Of a stretch of DNA of 64,000 nt, positions 1 through 9,689 are shown piece by piece. The stretch lies in NCBI GenBank assembly GCA_977017575.1, contig CDRNVI010000040.1:744001-808000 (forward strand). Reading direction: 5' to 3'. The notes under the pieces were generated by a model that ran no database searches, had not been told where the DNA came from, and was given only the letters and a program-made list of their open reading frames with translations. The position numbers were made by a program, and so were the translations under genes. Position 1 is the first letter of the stretch, and each line of letters begins with the position of its first letter. This DNA is from Paramoeba atlantica (Eukaryota > Discosea).

Positions 1-1850
1 CGATGTGTAAATTAGCTTGTTTCGCTTCCTGTGCGGTAGAGTCAATCATCTTTGAAAGTTCACCCTTTGTGGGGGCCAGCAGGGCAATGCCATCAGCATA
101 GTTAATATCCCGCAACCTCAACTCTTTGACTCCCCTGCTTTTGGTTCCGCTTGTTTCAAGAATAAGACCCAAGGGTTTCGTATCTAGAGCTCTACATAGA
201 ATGCGACCCACCACAAGCACGAAGAGATATGGCGCTAACACATCACCCTGGAGAATACCAGTTTTAATTGGAAAGCCATCCGTATTCCCGTTTGGCGTGC
301 GAACAATCCCATTCAAACCGGTATAGATTGACATGACGGTTCTAGTAATCAAGGGTCCTACATGAAAAGCACGGAGTGCAGCTCTAATTGCCTGAAAAGA
401 AACTGATGGGAAGGCTTTAGCAAAGTCAAGAAACGCCACGGCAATTCCCGATTTATCTCTGGATGCTCGAGTCTTCGTTTCATTAAACAACAGCTGTGCC
501 CCTGCAGTCGATCGTTCTGGTCGAAAACCAAATTGAGTCTCCCGAAGCACTGATTCAATCGAAGGCCGAATGCGCTGCAATATCATACTATTCATCAGTT
601 TGACCACGCTGTTGACAAGGCATATGGGGCGCCAATTATTGATTTGAGTGAGATCACTCTTTTTCGGAATTGGAACCTGTAGCACATTCTTCCAACAATC
701 TGGAGCAACACCAGTTTCTGAAACATTATTGATAAGATCAAGGAGTGTGCGCCGTAATTCTCCGTGTTCCACCATTATACTAAGCACTTCGGCGGCTATT
801 TCATCAATTCCAGGGGCTTTATTTCTTGCTAGCCTAGAGGCTCCAATCTGAAGCTCTTCTTCGGTAAATAATTCATCTCTTATTGGAATCAATGATTTCC
901 TCGCCTCGTCGAATTCGATGTCCGGGTTTCCCTGATCGTCGTTTCCTATGTTTGAAAAGAAATCGCGAACCACTTTCAAAGTCTCGTTCGTCGATGTAGT
1001 GTTAATACATAGGGTGTCGCGGTAAATGCCACATATGTTCCGCAATGTTCTCCACGGGTTTGCCCTGTTAGACCGAAGCCCTTTCTCTATCTCTGCACAC
1101 TCCCGAGAAATTTGATCCTCGATATACTTCCCATGTGTTTCAACAAGTGTCTTGAAGTGTTCTGGTTTCCTGCTTTTCTGAAAGACACGTCGGAACTTCA
1201 TCTCTTCTTTTGTCTCGTTTGAAAAGTGCACTTTATCGCAAGGATCTTCTTGGAAAGTCTTTAGTTCATCGCTCTTGGACATCTTTTTGCATACGCTTTT
1301 CATAGTGTCAGATATCGTTTCCCAAGTTACAACAGGTTCCTTTTGTATTGCCTCCCAAACTTTTTGCTGGAAAGTGACTCGATTCTTTTCATCACGTAAT
1401 TTTATCCATGGAATCCAAGACGATCCTCGCTTACGCCCAGAGCGCCATTTGATATCAACAGTTGCCATAACTACACAATGTGTAGTTGGTATCGGTGACT
1501 TCAGAACTTTATGCCCGCATAGGCTGGAAGAAAACCTGTCACCAACTAGAATGTGATCGAGTTGTCTCTTCACATCTCCTGTCAAAAGCTTGTTCGTCTC
1601 GGGGTACTTGCCACTATCAAGCTGTTTACCAATTTCTACAAAATCTGATTTACAGTTCTCGGAATTATTTCTGGATCCTATTAAATTCATAGATGTATGT
1701 TCCTTATGTTTGCTAATACCAGAGGGTCCTTTCGAGATTGATTTCATTCTGCTGAGCAGTTTTTCTTTCTTCCTCCTACAAGGAAGCTCACACGTCCATT
1801 TTCTTCGGATTGGGCAGATAGAATGTGCTGACTTGCAACCTATTGCCTTT
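1..1850 (-). pseudogene. LINE A: APE endonuclease C-terminus and reverse transcriptase, partial
   Basis: One minus-strand frame stays open from about 1850 to the left edge, where it runs off the window. It encodes the C-terminal part of an APE-type endonuclease (SAHSICPIRRKWTCELPC, then RQLDHILVGDRF and PTTHCVVMA) followed by a reverse transcriptase with NWRPICLVNSVVKLMN, QFGFRPERSTAGAQ, FLDFAKAFPSVSF and GILQGDVLAPYLFVL. In LINEs this protein nicks target DNA and primes cDNA from the nick. The catalytic box reads YADG instead of YADD, because GAC has become GGC near position 95, so RT activity is probably lost. The 5' end is missing: homology to LINE C stops near 1850. RNase H would lie beyond the window edge. 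It is closest to LINE C, G and J in this window. Confidence 0.85.
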
Positions 1851-2062
1851 TCGCGCGGTACGTCCAACAACAGTCCCTTTCAATTTGTAGCTCTCTGAAT
1901 TCTGCCGAAACCCCCACTCTATTACGCATTCAGTGCCTTTCCCCCATTTCGCTACGGTGTTGTGAACTTGATCTGCTGATTTTGTACTGTTGTTTAGCAT
2001 CGCCATTTCTCCCTGATCAGCGTCGGAATCACTGTCTAGCGTCATTTGATCACGCGCAAGTT
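1851..2062 (-). other. unrecognised reading frame upstream of LINE A
   Basis: A minus-strand frame (ORF 1788-2117) gives an acidic stretch (DSDSDADQ) and then WGKGTECVIEWGFRQ and LKGTVVGRTARKG. It does not match the EN part of the other LINEs here. The first residues come from the foldback-element fragment. I do not recognise the family. It may be the remnant of another element into which the LINE piece was joined. Confidence 0.3.
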
Positions 2063-2160
2063 TTCCTGGCCAATTTTCTTTTTTAGGCTCTTCTTTAAAC
2101 GCGGCGGTAGTTTTCAACGTGAAGCGCGCAGCATGATTAACTTCTAAGTCGAAAACAACC
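2063..2160 (-). mobile_element. foldback element, terminal hairpin fragment
   Basis: This short piece carries TTTTTTAGGCTCTTC, AAACGCGGCGGTAGTTTTCA and GAAAACAACC, which form the terminal hairpin of the foldback family seen complete at 16150-17077. Only the hairpin end is present. It sits between LINE A and LINE B. Confidence 0.65.
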
Positions 2161-2164
2161 GAGC

Positions 2165-2972
2165 AAAATTAGTTGGTCGTTTACTTCGCCACAGCACCTC
2201 TTATAAGGCTTCTCCTTATAAGCTTCTCCTCTGGAATGGGAGAGAAAAGTCGCGTAAGCTTTCAGCGGCCAAAGAATGTATTCGTGACTTGGGAATCACG
2301 CTCGAAGAGGCCCATTTGCATTTTCGCACGATAGAGCTTACTGGCAGAACCTCGTTGAAGGTTTAAAGAATCAACTGGAACCCACCCCCTCACTTGTTGA
2401 AGTAACATCCCCGCGCTGGAAAACGATGCTCAATCGTGCAATAAGGTGTAATTCGTGTTACGACTTTCAATTCGTTGAAGAAAATACAACTCCTCTTCCA
2501 AGTATTTCCAACGAGGATCATGTGTACACGGACGGTTCGATTTACCACGAGCACGTTTCTTCGCAGAGAACAGGTGGAGCTGAAATTGTTACAGTTGGGC
2601 CAAAAGTCGCCATTGGGCCTCAGTTGGTGCGCTGCCACCCCCTCCTACTGAGCGAGGAAACTCCGGATAGGTCTGAAATTCAGACAATAATTGCTGCCTT
2701 TTCTTATTTGCCTGATGAAGCGAACACTTTCGTCTTTCACACTGACTCCGCCTACGTATGGCATTTTTTCCATGTGATTCGACATAAACAGCGGATCATT
2801 TGCTATACCGACGTTCCGAAAGGAGATTTGCTTCAGACCCTGGATTACACCATTCGCTCGCGCGAGGCAACTGGATCTACCATTTATTTATACAAAGTTA
2901 TGGCTCACACTGGCAACCATTGGAATGAGGCAGGGGATCAATTGGCAAAACAAGGATCTCGGAGACATATAG
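2165..2972 (+). pseudogene. LINE B: RT C-terminus and RNase H, fragment
   Basis: The plus strand encodes the post-RT segment AKLVGRLLRHST, IRDLGITLEEA and then an RNase H domain in the ORF from 2426. Visible RNase H signatures are VYTDGSIYH (first Asp), HTDSAYVWHFFHV (third Asp) and HTGNHWNEAGDQLAKQGS (fourth Asp). The segment before 2426 has stops and frameshifts (TSYKASPYK looks like a small duplication). The ORF is cut at about 2972 by a SINE-1, so the basic C-terminal tail is absent. RNase H in this LINE family presumably removes the RNA template during cDNA synthesis. Confidence 0.8.
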
Positions 2973-3376
2973 AAAAAAAATCATTTCCGGATTGCTCCGG
3001 ATGGTCACTGGCAAGCCAGACCCTTCACAGACAGATTTGGAAGTTCCGAGGCCGACGTCCTCTACCAGTTTCCGCTTTTCCAAGGCGGCACCAACATGCT
3101 GTTGCCAACACGTTGCGTCGACTAACTGTACGTCAACACGGCTTGCCCAAGAGGTGTAAGCCGGGTAAGGGAGCTGGTTCACTGAGGGGAGGGCCAGGGA
3201 CGGTCCTCCGAGTACTGGGCCTAGTCGGTTATCAGCCCAGCCTCTTAGAGTGAGCCCGCCGGGAATATTGCGATGAGCGGATTTGAACTCGCCGTCTGAG
3301 CACATCAGGAATGATATGTAGACCTTCGCGATACATCTTTGAGTAGTCGAGCGTTGCAGGGCCGTAAAGCTCCTTA
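2973..3376 (-). mobile_element. SINE-1 copy S1, variant head
   Basis: This is a SINE-1 on the minus strand: its A-rich tail is at about 2973-2985 and its B-box-like sequence (GAGTTCAAATCCGCTC on the minus strand) is near 3285. Instead of the usual head with the A box, it carries about 85 bp of other sequence (3300-3374, ending CTCCTTACTG) shared only with the copy at 22762-23177. No target duplication is visible, because different LINEs lie on each side (B on the left, C on the right). Confidence 0.75.
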
Positions 3377-4123
3377 CTGATCCTCATAAAAGGCTTCTGC
3401 TTCAGCTATCTCGGAAGAAGGAGCCTCAAGTCGTAATGATATAAACTTGTCTTTTGTCCACTTTTGTCGGATTACTAGGCCCGCTCCGCTTCTGTATTCT
3501 TGTTTGGTTTTAAGTAAGCGGACAGACCCATCGATGTAAATGTGTACCTCTTTATCTTTGATGGGAAATGGTTCACTATCTTCTTCCAAAAACTGTAAAT
3601 CATACAAGCTTTCTTTTTCGATCGCGTCTTTGTAAAGGCTTTTCCATTTTGATGTTTTAACGCGAACGTAATCAGGGAGTGGTTCTAATATTTGGTGTAA
3701 ATTTTCACAGAGTTTTTTCCAATGAATGCGGTCTTGAGAGTACACCAGAGCTTCCTCCAGAGTTATCCCCAGATCTCTGATGCATGATTCAGCTGGTGAC
3801 ATGGAGCGCGACGTTTCCTTGCTTTTCCATTGTATAAGTTCTCTAAACATCGAGGAGTGTCGAAGAATATGTCCTACAAGCTTTGCGCGACTGACACGGT
3901 GTATTGTTGAAAAGCGCGGTGTACCACAATAAAGAGATTCCAATGGGTAGCAGTGACCAAATTCATCCAGCTTTGCACATTGGCACGCGAATCTACGCAT
4001 CATGTTTATTTCGACCTCAATTGAGCGAATCATGGCATTAGGAATTGTTATTGAAGCTGCTCCAAATGTGAGTATGGGGTAAACGAGACAATTGAACAAG
4101 CGTAGTTTCGTCTCTGCGTTCAA
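3374..4123 (-). CDS. LINE C: RT thumb/connection and N-terminal half of RNase H
   Basis: This 249-residue segment contains the LINE-specific post-RT region (NMMRRFACQCAKLDEFG, RAKLVGHILRHSS, CIRDLGITLEEALVYSQD) and the beginning of RNase H (HIYIDGSVRLL, SGAGLVIRQ and a Glu-rich stretch SEIAEAEAFYE that holds the second acidic residue). The domain stops at EDQ, exactly where SINE S1 begins, so the HTDS and GN..NE..D motifs are lost. The segment joining it to the palm (about 4130-4290) is in other frames. In the ancestral element it was continuous with the RT. Confidence 0.75.
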   Translation of the reverse strand: MNAETKLRLFNCLVYPILTFGAASITIPNAMIRSIEVEINMMRRFACQCAKLDEFGHCYPLESLYCGTPRFSTIHRVSRAKLVGHILRHSSMFRELIQWKSKETSRSMSPAESCIRDLGITLEEALVYSQDRIHWKKLCENLHQILEPLPDYVRVKTSKWKSLYKDAIEKESLYDLQFLEEDSEPFPIKDKEVHIYIDGSVRLLKTKQEYRSGAGLVIRQKWTKDKFISLRLEAPSSEIAEAEAFYEDQ

Positions 4124-4292
4124 TGGTGAATCCCAAATTCCTCGTATCTTTCACGGATGAGGAAGAATCGGCAGCGTCCTGCATGTTCCCAAGATACCGG
4201 TATTTATCGACATACGGGATTTTCCCAAAAGAAATAGTACGAAGATCGCGAGTTCCGCCAGGAATTTTTCCGAATGCCAACCAAGCATCAGA

Positions 4293-4808
4293 CTAAGCAG
4301 CCTTAGTCTGACCAACGGCAATGTGTAGATTAGCCTGTTTTGCCTCATTTGCTGTTGATTCAATCATTTGAGAAAGTTCACGCTTTGTGGAAGCCATCAG
4401 GGCAATATCGTCAGCGTAATTAATGTCCAGCAACCTTACTTCCTTGATCCCCCTACTTTTGGTTCCGCTGGTTTGAAGAACAATGCCTAAGGGTTTGTTG
4501 TCTATGGCTCTATATAGAATACGGTCTACAACAAGGACGAAAAGATACGGAGCTAAAACATCACCCTGGAGAATTCCAGTTTCGATCGGAAAAGGATCCG
4601 TGTTCCCATGCGGCGTCCGAACAATTCCCATCAATCCAGTATATATAGACATAATTGTTCGAGTAAGAAGGGGCCCGACGTGAAAAGAATTTAATGCAGC
4701 TCTAATGGCTTGAAAGGAAACTGATGGGAAAGCCTTTGCGAAATCAAGAAAAGCCACAGCAATTCCTGATTTATCTAGTGATGCCCTAGCCTTTGTCTCG
4801 TTAAGCAA
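4293..4808 (-). CDS. LINE C: RT palm with YADD
   Basis: The segment encodes FLDFAKAFPSVSF (RT motif A), GILQGDVLAPYLFVLVVDRIL (motif B) and DINYADDIALMASTKRE (motif C, both catalytic Asp present), then VGQTKAA at the frame break. It overlaps the upstream RT ORF by a few codons in a different frame, which shows a frameshift at about 4810 inside STAGAQLL. As part of the RT it would polymerise cDNA at the nicked target. It cannot be made as one protein here without correction. Confidence 0.8.
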   Translation of the reverse strand: MLNETKARASLDKSGIAVAFLDFAKAFPSVSFQAIRAALNSFHVGPLLTRTIMSIYTGLMGIVRTPHGNTDPFPIETGILQGDVLAPYLFVLVVDRILYRAIDNKPLGIVLQTSGTKSRGIKEVRLLDINYADDIALMASTKRELSQMIESTANEAKQANLHIAVGQTKAA

Positions 4809-5668
4809 TAAGCCCCTGCAGTAGATCGTTCGGGTCGAAATCCGTACTGACTATCCCTTAGCACTGGTTCAATGGAGGGTCTAATGCGCTGTAGAATCAT
4901 ACTATTCATAAGTTTCACCACGCTGTTCACCAAGCATATGGGGCGCCAGTTAGAGATTTGAGAGAGATCACCCTTTTTCGGAATAGGAACCTGCAAAACA
5001 TTCTTCCAAGAGTCCGTGGCAACCCCCGTTTCGCAAACATTATTAATAAGATCAAGGAGTGTGCTCCGTAATTCACTGTGTTCCATCATAATGCTTAGTA
5101 CTTCAGCGGGTATTTCATATATTCCCGGAGCTTTGTTTCGTGCCAGTCGTGCTACTCCATTCTGAAGCTCTTCCGTTGTAAAGATTTCATCGTTAATAGG
5201 AATGGAAGACTTTCTAGCTTCGTCAAAGACAATGCTCGCATTGCCACGATCATCATTTCCTATGCTAGAAAAGAAGCCTCGAACCACTTTTAAGGTCTCA
5301 TTCGTTGATGAAGTGTCAATACATAGGGTGTCACGATAGATTCCACATATCCTTCGTAACGTTCGCCAGGGGTTCGCCCTATTAGACCGAAGACCATTTT
5401 CTATTTCTGTGCACTCCAGAGAAATTTGCTCTTCAATAGTTTTCCCATGCAATTTAACGATTTCTTTGAACTGTGCGGGTTTCCTACTTTGCAGAAAAAT
5501 ATCTCGAAATTTCATCGATCCGTTTGTCTCGCCTGAAGAGTGTACGTTGTCATGTGTTACTGCTTCTTTTGTATCATCACTCTTACATATCTTGTTGCAT
5601 ACACTCTTCATAGTTTCAGAGAGATCACCCCACGTTACAACAGATTCCTGCTGGGTTGCCTCCAACAC
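4775..5668 (-). CDS. LINE C: linker and RT fingers
   Basis: This 297-residue segment holds the linker between EN and RT (GLRSNRANPWRTLRRICGIY), then FTTEELQNGVARLARNKAPG, VPIPKKGDLSQISNWRPICL and QYGFRPERSTAGA, which are RT motifs 0 to 2a. It is in the same phase as the EN ORF ending at 5753. Only two TGA codons separate them, and both fall where related copies have Trp (IKW and SWIPWIK). It ends in a frameshift within STAGA. Confidence 0.8.
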   Translation of the reverse strand: MLEATQQESVVTWGDLSETMKSVCNKICKSDDTKEAVTHDNVHSSGETNGSMKFRDIFLQSRKPAQFKEIVKLHGKTIEEQISLECTEIENGLRSNRANPWRTLRRICGIYRDTLCIDTSSTNETLKVVRGFFSSIGNDDRGNASIVFDEARKSSIPINDEIFTTEELQNGVARLARNKAPGIYEIPAEVLSIMMEHSELRSTLLDLINNVCETGVATDSWKNVLQVPIPKKGDLSQISNWRPICLVNSVVKLMNSMILQRIRPSIEPVLRDSQYGFRPERSTAGAYCLTRQRLGHH

Positions 5669-5752
5669 TTTTGTTTGGAAAGTGGCTCGTTTCGTGTCAT
5701 CACGTAGTTTTATCCATGGTATTCAAGATGTGCCGCGAGTGCGCCCCTTCCG

Positions 5753-7210
5753 TCATTTAATTTCTACATCTGCCATAACTACGCAATGTGTGGTTGGTGT
5801 CGGTGCCTTTAAAACTTTATGCGCACATAAACTAGAAGAGAACCGATCCCCAACTAAAATATGATCAAGTTGCCTCGTCACTCTATCTCCTTCATTTTTC
5901 CCTGACTTGAAATGGTCGCCTCCACTGATGGTTTCACTACTCTCTGCAACCTTTGATTTACAGTTATTGAACTTATCACTGGATCCCATCAAATCCAAAG
6001 ATGTATGGCTCTGAATTTTGATATCATCAGACGGTCTCTTTAAGCTTGATTTCCCACCTTTGAGCTCTACTCCTGTTTTCTTTCTGCAAGGAAGTGTGCA
6101 TGTCCATTTGCGTCGACTAGGGCATAGAGAATGTGCTGATTTGCATCCTATTGTTGCCATAAGACCTTTCAACTGGGAAACAGCCGGTGGGTCCATTTTC
6201 TTATTTGTTATTAAGGTAAGGGGTGCGTTGAAGCCCCCCATGACCAACAAAGGTCGTCGCCTCACCTTTGTGCCAACCTCACGGCACGCCTTTGCCACAT
6301 CCCCCAGAAAGGCCGCATGTGCGGTCTCTGAGGAGTCCCTCGTAGGGGCGTAAACATTAAATAGCATACCCTTCCCTCCCTCAAGGGAATATTCAGCTCC
6401 CATAACCCTTCCACTCACCTTCCACACATTTCCTAGTAACCTTCGGCTAACGATAGCCATGCCGTTGTATGAATCCACGCTTGTGGCAGACTGAAGGTAT
6501 ACATGAAACCTATGTCCCAAATATTCGACCTTCCTATAAATAATTCCATCCTCGTGAACATCCTTGGAAAATTTATACCTAGTTTCCTGTAAGCACATAA
6601 TGTCGGCCCCCTTTTCTATCATGAAAGAGAATACCTCACAAAGACGAGTGCATCTTCGAAAGGAAAACTCGTCTTCCCCCTCAAGTTTTAGTGTCGTCAC
6701 GTTCAGTGTGCTCACTGTCGTGTTTCTCCTCTCAGCGGAACCTCTAGGATTCTCCAATTGGCGTCGAGCATGCATGCCACGCAATGCCCGTGGTTTATGA
6801 GGGCTGTGACGGGCAGTTCTTCGGACCACTTTTTTAGGATGGCACACCTGCGCGGCACAGAGAACTACACCAGTAGAAGAAAAGGGGGGGAAATGGAGAG
6901 TTGTGTGCGGACGCTCCTCGTACCGCACGCGGAATGCACCTGAACGACTTTCCGAGGAAAGCAATTCAGGATGCACCCCTAAAACACTCCCCGACCAAAG
7001 ATAAAGTTTGCTACAGGTCTCGTATCTCCATACAACACGAAGCGTTGACCCCAAGCGAGTAGTCTTACAGACTGCGCGCACCGCCCGCTGGCGGAGTTTA
7101 GCAAGCTCTTTCCCGACCGGAGGAAGGAAAACAACTCCCCGAACACGCTTGGTCCGCAAAAGAGTTTCAACGGCCTCTGTCCCCTTCTGCGTGCCGGAAG
7201 CATCCGCCAT
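5753..7210 (-). CDS. LINE C: N-terminal Tudor-like region and APE endonuclease
   Basis: 485 residues starting MADASG, a start shared by the LINE family. Residues about 20-130 (GVVFLPP, STLRVVWRY, VRYEERPHTTLHFPPF) form a conserved beta-rich block that resembles Tudor/SH3-type barrels. APE endonuclease follows: VSTLNVTTLKLEG, CLQETRYKF, DSYNGMAIVSR, NVYAPTRDS, LLVMGGFNAPL, SAHSLCPSRRKWTCTLP, RQLDHILVGDRF and PTTHCVVMADVEIK. The usual GDFN catalytic motif reads GGFN, so nicking is probably lost. The protein would act in the nucleus. The start is chosen because it aligns with LINE D and LINE E and follows the 18-bp array. Confidence 0.85.
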   Translation of the reverse strand: MADASGTQKGTEAVETLLRTKRVRGVVFLPPVGKELAKLRQRAVRAVCKTTRLGSTLRVVWRYETCSKLYLWSGSVLGVHPELLSSESRSGAFRVRYEERPHTTLHFPPFSSTGVVLCAAQVCHPKKVVRRTARHSPHKPRALRGMHARRQLENPRGSAERRNTTVSTLNVTTLKLEGEDEFSFRRCTRLCEVFSFMIEKGADIMCLQETRYKFSKDVHEDGIIYRKVEYLGHRFHVYLQSATSVDSYNGMAIVSRRLLGNVWKVSGRVMGAEYSLEGGKGMLFNVYAPTRDSSETAHAAFLGDVAKACREVGTKVRRRPLLVMGGFNAPLTLITNKKMDPPAVSQLKGLMATIGCKSAHSLCPSRRKWTCTLPCRKKTGVELKGGKSSLKRPSDDIKIQSHTSLDLMGSSDKFNNCKSKVAESSETISGGDHFKSGKNEGDRVTRQLDHILVGDRFSSSLCAHKVLKAPTPTTHCVVMADVEIK

Positions 7211-7216
7211 ATTTTT

Positions 7217-7491
7217 TATAAACGAATTATAAAGAATGTGTTCATTATAAAAAATGTGTTCATTATAAAAAATGTGTTCATTATAAAAAATGTGTTCATT
7301 ATAAAAAATGTGTTCATTATAAAAAATGTGTTCATTATAAAAAATGTGTTCATTATAAAAAATGTGTTCTCCTGTCCCACCCTCTCTCTTTTTTTTTTTT
7401 TTTTATAAAAAATGTGTTCATTATAAAAAATGTGTTCATTATAAAAAAATGTGTTCATTATAAAAAATGTGTTCATTATAAAAAATGTGTT
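7217..7491. repeat. 18-bp tandem arrays upstream of LINE C
   Basis: About nine units of TTCATTATAAAAAATGTG run from 7224 to 7369. Then comes a CTCCTGTCCCACC spacer with a T tract, and about five more units at 7404-7491 ending in the same CTCCTGTCCCACC. The array ends a few bases from the LINE C start codon. Its position suggests a 5' UTR or promoter role; other LINEs here have arrays of unrelated sequence in the same place. Confidence 0.9.
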
Positions 7492-8735
7492 CTCCTGTCC
7501 CACCCTCTCTCTGAGAATAGCTCTCTCTGAGAATAGTATGACCCTGCTCGTTTTTTTTTCTCTACATATATACAAAATGCAAACCGTGTTTTTGGTGGCC
7601 AGCTGGCCACTTTTCGACGAAGCACAAACCGTATTTTTGGTGGCCAGCTGGCCACTCTTCCACAACACTCTCTTTTTATTTTTGTTTTTTAGCTGGCCAC
7701 CCTTCCACAACATGGACAGCTGGCCACCCTTCCACAACACGGCCAGCTGGCCACTCTTCCACAACACTCTCCCACCCCCGTGGGACTCACTCAGTGGACT
7801 CACTCAACGTGAGTCACTGCCCCACGTGGCAGTGCTCTGACTCTCTCACGTGCCACTGTAGGTACAGTGCCGATGCAGCCACTACCTTACGTGGCAGTAC
7901 TCTCACTCTCTCACGTGCTACTGCAGCTGCACTGCATCACTGCAGTCACTGCCTCACGTGGCATTGCCTCTCACTCTGCCACTGTATCTACACTGCGATT
8001 ACTGCCTCACGTGGCAGTACACTTACTCTCTCACGTGCCACTGTATCTACACTGCAGTCGCTGCCTCACGTGACACTACTCTTACTCTCGCATGTGCCAA
8101 TGCAGTTGCACTGCGATTACTGCCTCACGTGGCAGTACTCTCACTCTCTCACGTGCTACTGCAGCTACACTTCAGTCACTGCCCAACGTGGCACTACTCT
8201 TACTCTCTCACGTGCCACTGCAGCTACACTGCATCACTGCAGTCACTGCCTCACATGGCAGTGCACTTACTCTGGCACGTGCCACTGCAGCTGCACTGCA
8301 TCACTGTGCAATCACTGCCTCACGTGGCACTGCTCTCACTCTCTCAAGGGCCACTGTAGCTACACACTGTACCACTCGGACCTGCACATTATTTTTCTCT
8401 CTCTATATATATAAAATGCAAACCGTGTTTTTGGTGGCCAGCTGGCCACTTTTTTCAAGAAAAAAAAATCTGAAAAAAAAATCGTTCCGAATTTGTTTTT
8501 TTCGCGATTTTGAGCATATAATTTTTTTTGTTCAAAAATGTCGATGCCGGGAATCGAACCGCGGACATCCAGCGTCAAAATGGAACCCCTTTACCAACTG
8601 GACTACTCAAAGGACTCTCCTTAGTCAACCAGTTTGTCGTATCGCAGACCTTTGCAGACGCACTTTTTTTTACCAAAAGTGTTCTACAATTTGGGAAATG
8701 AGGTCTTTGTAGATGATTTTTCGAGTATTAAAGAG
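7492..8735. repeat. composite satellite element, copy 1
   Basis: In order it holds: a TCTCTGAGAATAG duplication; a block (7550-7610) containing AAATGCAAACCGTGTTTTTG; 27-bp units with the perfect palindrome GGTGGCCAGCTGGCCACC (about 7596-7770); about nine units of roughly 59 bp rich in CACGTG and CTGCAG (7797-8370); a second copy of the AAATGCAAACCGTG block (8393-8450); and a tRNA-like sequence (8533-8612). The block at both ends forms direct repeats of about 55 bp. The same structure recurs at 26592-28410. The ORFs across it look like repeat translations only. Confidence 0.85.
8533..8612 (-). other. tRNA-like sequence (SINE-type head)
   Basis: On the minus strand TAGTCCAGTTGGTAAAGG matches a pol III A box and CGGTTCGATTCCCGG a B box, at tRNA-like spacing. 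The acceptor arms do not pair well and the anticodon arm is irregular, so I do not call a functional tRNA. An almost identical copy is at 28211-28292 in the second satellite element, so it belongs to the repeat. Confidence 0.6.
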
Positions 8736-8861
8736 TTAAGGGGTGTCATGTTCTATATAAAATAACTAGCAATTGGTGAGCCCAAAACTAGCAAATGTAT
8801 GTAAATTGTGCCGCTAACATGAAACAATAAAAATTAAAACAGAGAAACAAGCAAAACAAGC

Positions 8862-9036
8862 TATTTTTTTTGAAGACCTTTGTTTTTTTGAAGACCTTTG
8901 CTTTTTTGAAGACCTTTGCTTTTTTGAAGACCTTTGTTTTTTTGAAGACCTTTGCTTTTTTGAAGACCTTTGTTTTTTTGAAGACCTTTGTTTTTTTGAA
9001 GACCTTTGTTTTTTTGAAGACCTTTGTTTTTTTGAA
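8862..9036. repeat. 18-bp tandem array upstream of LINE D
   Basis: About ten units of TTTTTTTGAAGACCTTTG (some with C in place of the first T) end 14 bases before the ATG at 9051. Same unit length and same position as the LINE C array, but no sequence similarity. Confidence 0.92.
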
Positions 9037-9050
9037 TATTCTTCAAAAAC

Positions 9051-9650
9051 ATGGCGAAGGCGTCCGGGCCTTGCGAGAATAGTATAGTGAATCTTCTAGT
9101 ACGGTCCACGTTAGGTCTGGGTGTCCTTTTTGAACCAACTTTGGATTTTGATGGACATGCTAAACTTCGCCTGCGTACTGTGATGAGTATATGTAAAATT
9201 CTTCGTCCTGGAGACTGCATCGCGCTGTGCTGGCGATATGCGGGGGCTGCGGAGTATCGGGTTTGTAGGGGGGATGTCACACATAGAGGTTATGGGTCTC
9301 TCTTTCAGCTAGGTCGCTGGCGGGTGAAATACTACCGGCGATCGGAAACGCTTCCTTTCCCGCCGTATGACCCACGTATAGTGCTGTGTGGGGTGCGAAT
9401 TCGGAAACCTCGACGTTCGAATACCCGAAAGAAAGTACGTAAAAATATGGCACTGTGTGGCAAGCATGCTCTTCGCGACAACGACCCTGAAGGGTCTGCT
9501 GTGAGGAAGTATTTATCTATAGGAACTCTTAACACGACTTCGTTGAAACTTAAGGGCGACGACGTTTTCAGACTGAAAGCATCCTCCCGATTCCATGAAA
9601 CATTGCGATATATGGCTCAGAAAGATTTGCATGTTCTGGCTTTAAAGTAA
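9051..9650 (+). CDS. LINE D: N-terminal Tudor-like region and start of APE endonuclease
   Basis: 199 residues from MAKASGPCENSIVNLL. The N-terminal block includes GVLFEP, GDCIALCWRYAG, WRVKYYRRSETLPFPPYD and IVLCGVRIRKPRR, parallel to LINE C and E, followed by a basic stretch. The endonuclease starts at LSIGTLNTTSLKLKGDD. The ORF ends at VLALK followed by TAA, where relatives have LQETRF: the catalytic Glu codon has become a stop and the Gln a Lys. The next ORF (9690-11321) is in the same phase, so this is a point disruption. Start chosen by alignment with LINE C and E. Confidence 0.85.
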   Translation: MAKASGPCENSIVNLLVRSTLGLGVLFEPTLDFDGHAKLRLRTVMSICKILRPGDCIALCWRYAGAAEYRVCRGDVTHRGYGSLFQLGRWRVKYYRRSETLPFPPYDPRIVLCGVRIRKPRRSNTRKKVRKNMALCGKHALRDNDPEGSAVRKYLSIGTLNTTSLKLKGDDVFRLKASSRFHETLRYMAQKDLHVLALK

Positions 9651-9689
9651 ACAAGATTCTCTTTTACTTCTAGCGGTGGGTCTGACATT

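Larger units (their letters stand above)
3374..7210 (-). mobile_element. LINE C: APE-type non-LTR retrotransposon, nearly full length but broken
   Basis: A minus-strand LINE runs from the start codon at 7210 through EN, RT and the first part of RNase H to 3374, where SINE S1 cuts it. The order matches LINE E: N-terminal Tudor-like region, APE endonuclease, RT, RNase H. The coding frame is broken by two TGA stops near 5753 and 5720 and by frameshifts near 4810, 4290 and 4130. The YADD box is intact. Its private 18-bp array lies directly upstream (7217-7491). The 3' end and tail are missing. Confidence 0.85.

Noticed and set aside
2898-3305. ORFs in SINE-1 copies (e.g. WSLASQTLHRQIWKFRGRRP)
   Set aside because: These repeat wherever SINE-1 occurs, in any orientation, and lack a consistent frame or start.
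7960-8370. CRISPR array
   Set aside because: The units are contiguous or nearly so, with no distinct spacers; the window is eukaryotic repeat DNA without cas genes.
7550-8450. LTR retrotransposon between the two ~55-bp direct repeats
   Set aside because: The direct repeats are very short, there is no primer-binding site, gag or pol, and the interior is satellite.
8533-8612. Functional tRNA gene on the minus strand
   Set aside because: A and B boxes are good, but the acceptor ends do not pair, the anticodon arm is irregular, and the sequence recurs inside a satellite element at 28211-28292.
7794-8712. Long overlapping ORFs rich in Cys, His and Thr (HCLTWHCLSL type), also at 26700-28200
   Set aside because: They are open in several frames because the ~59-bp CACGTG units lack stops; no codon or domain evidence supports coding.
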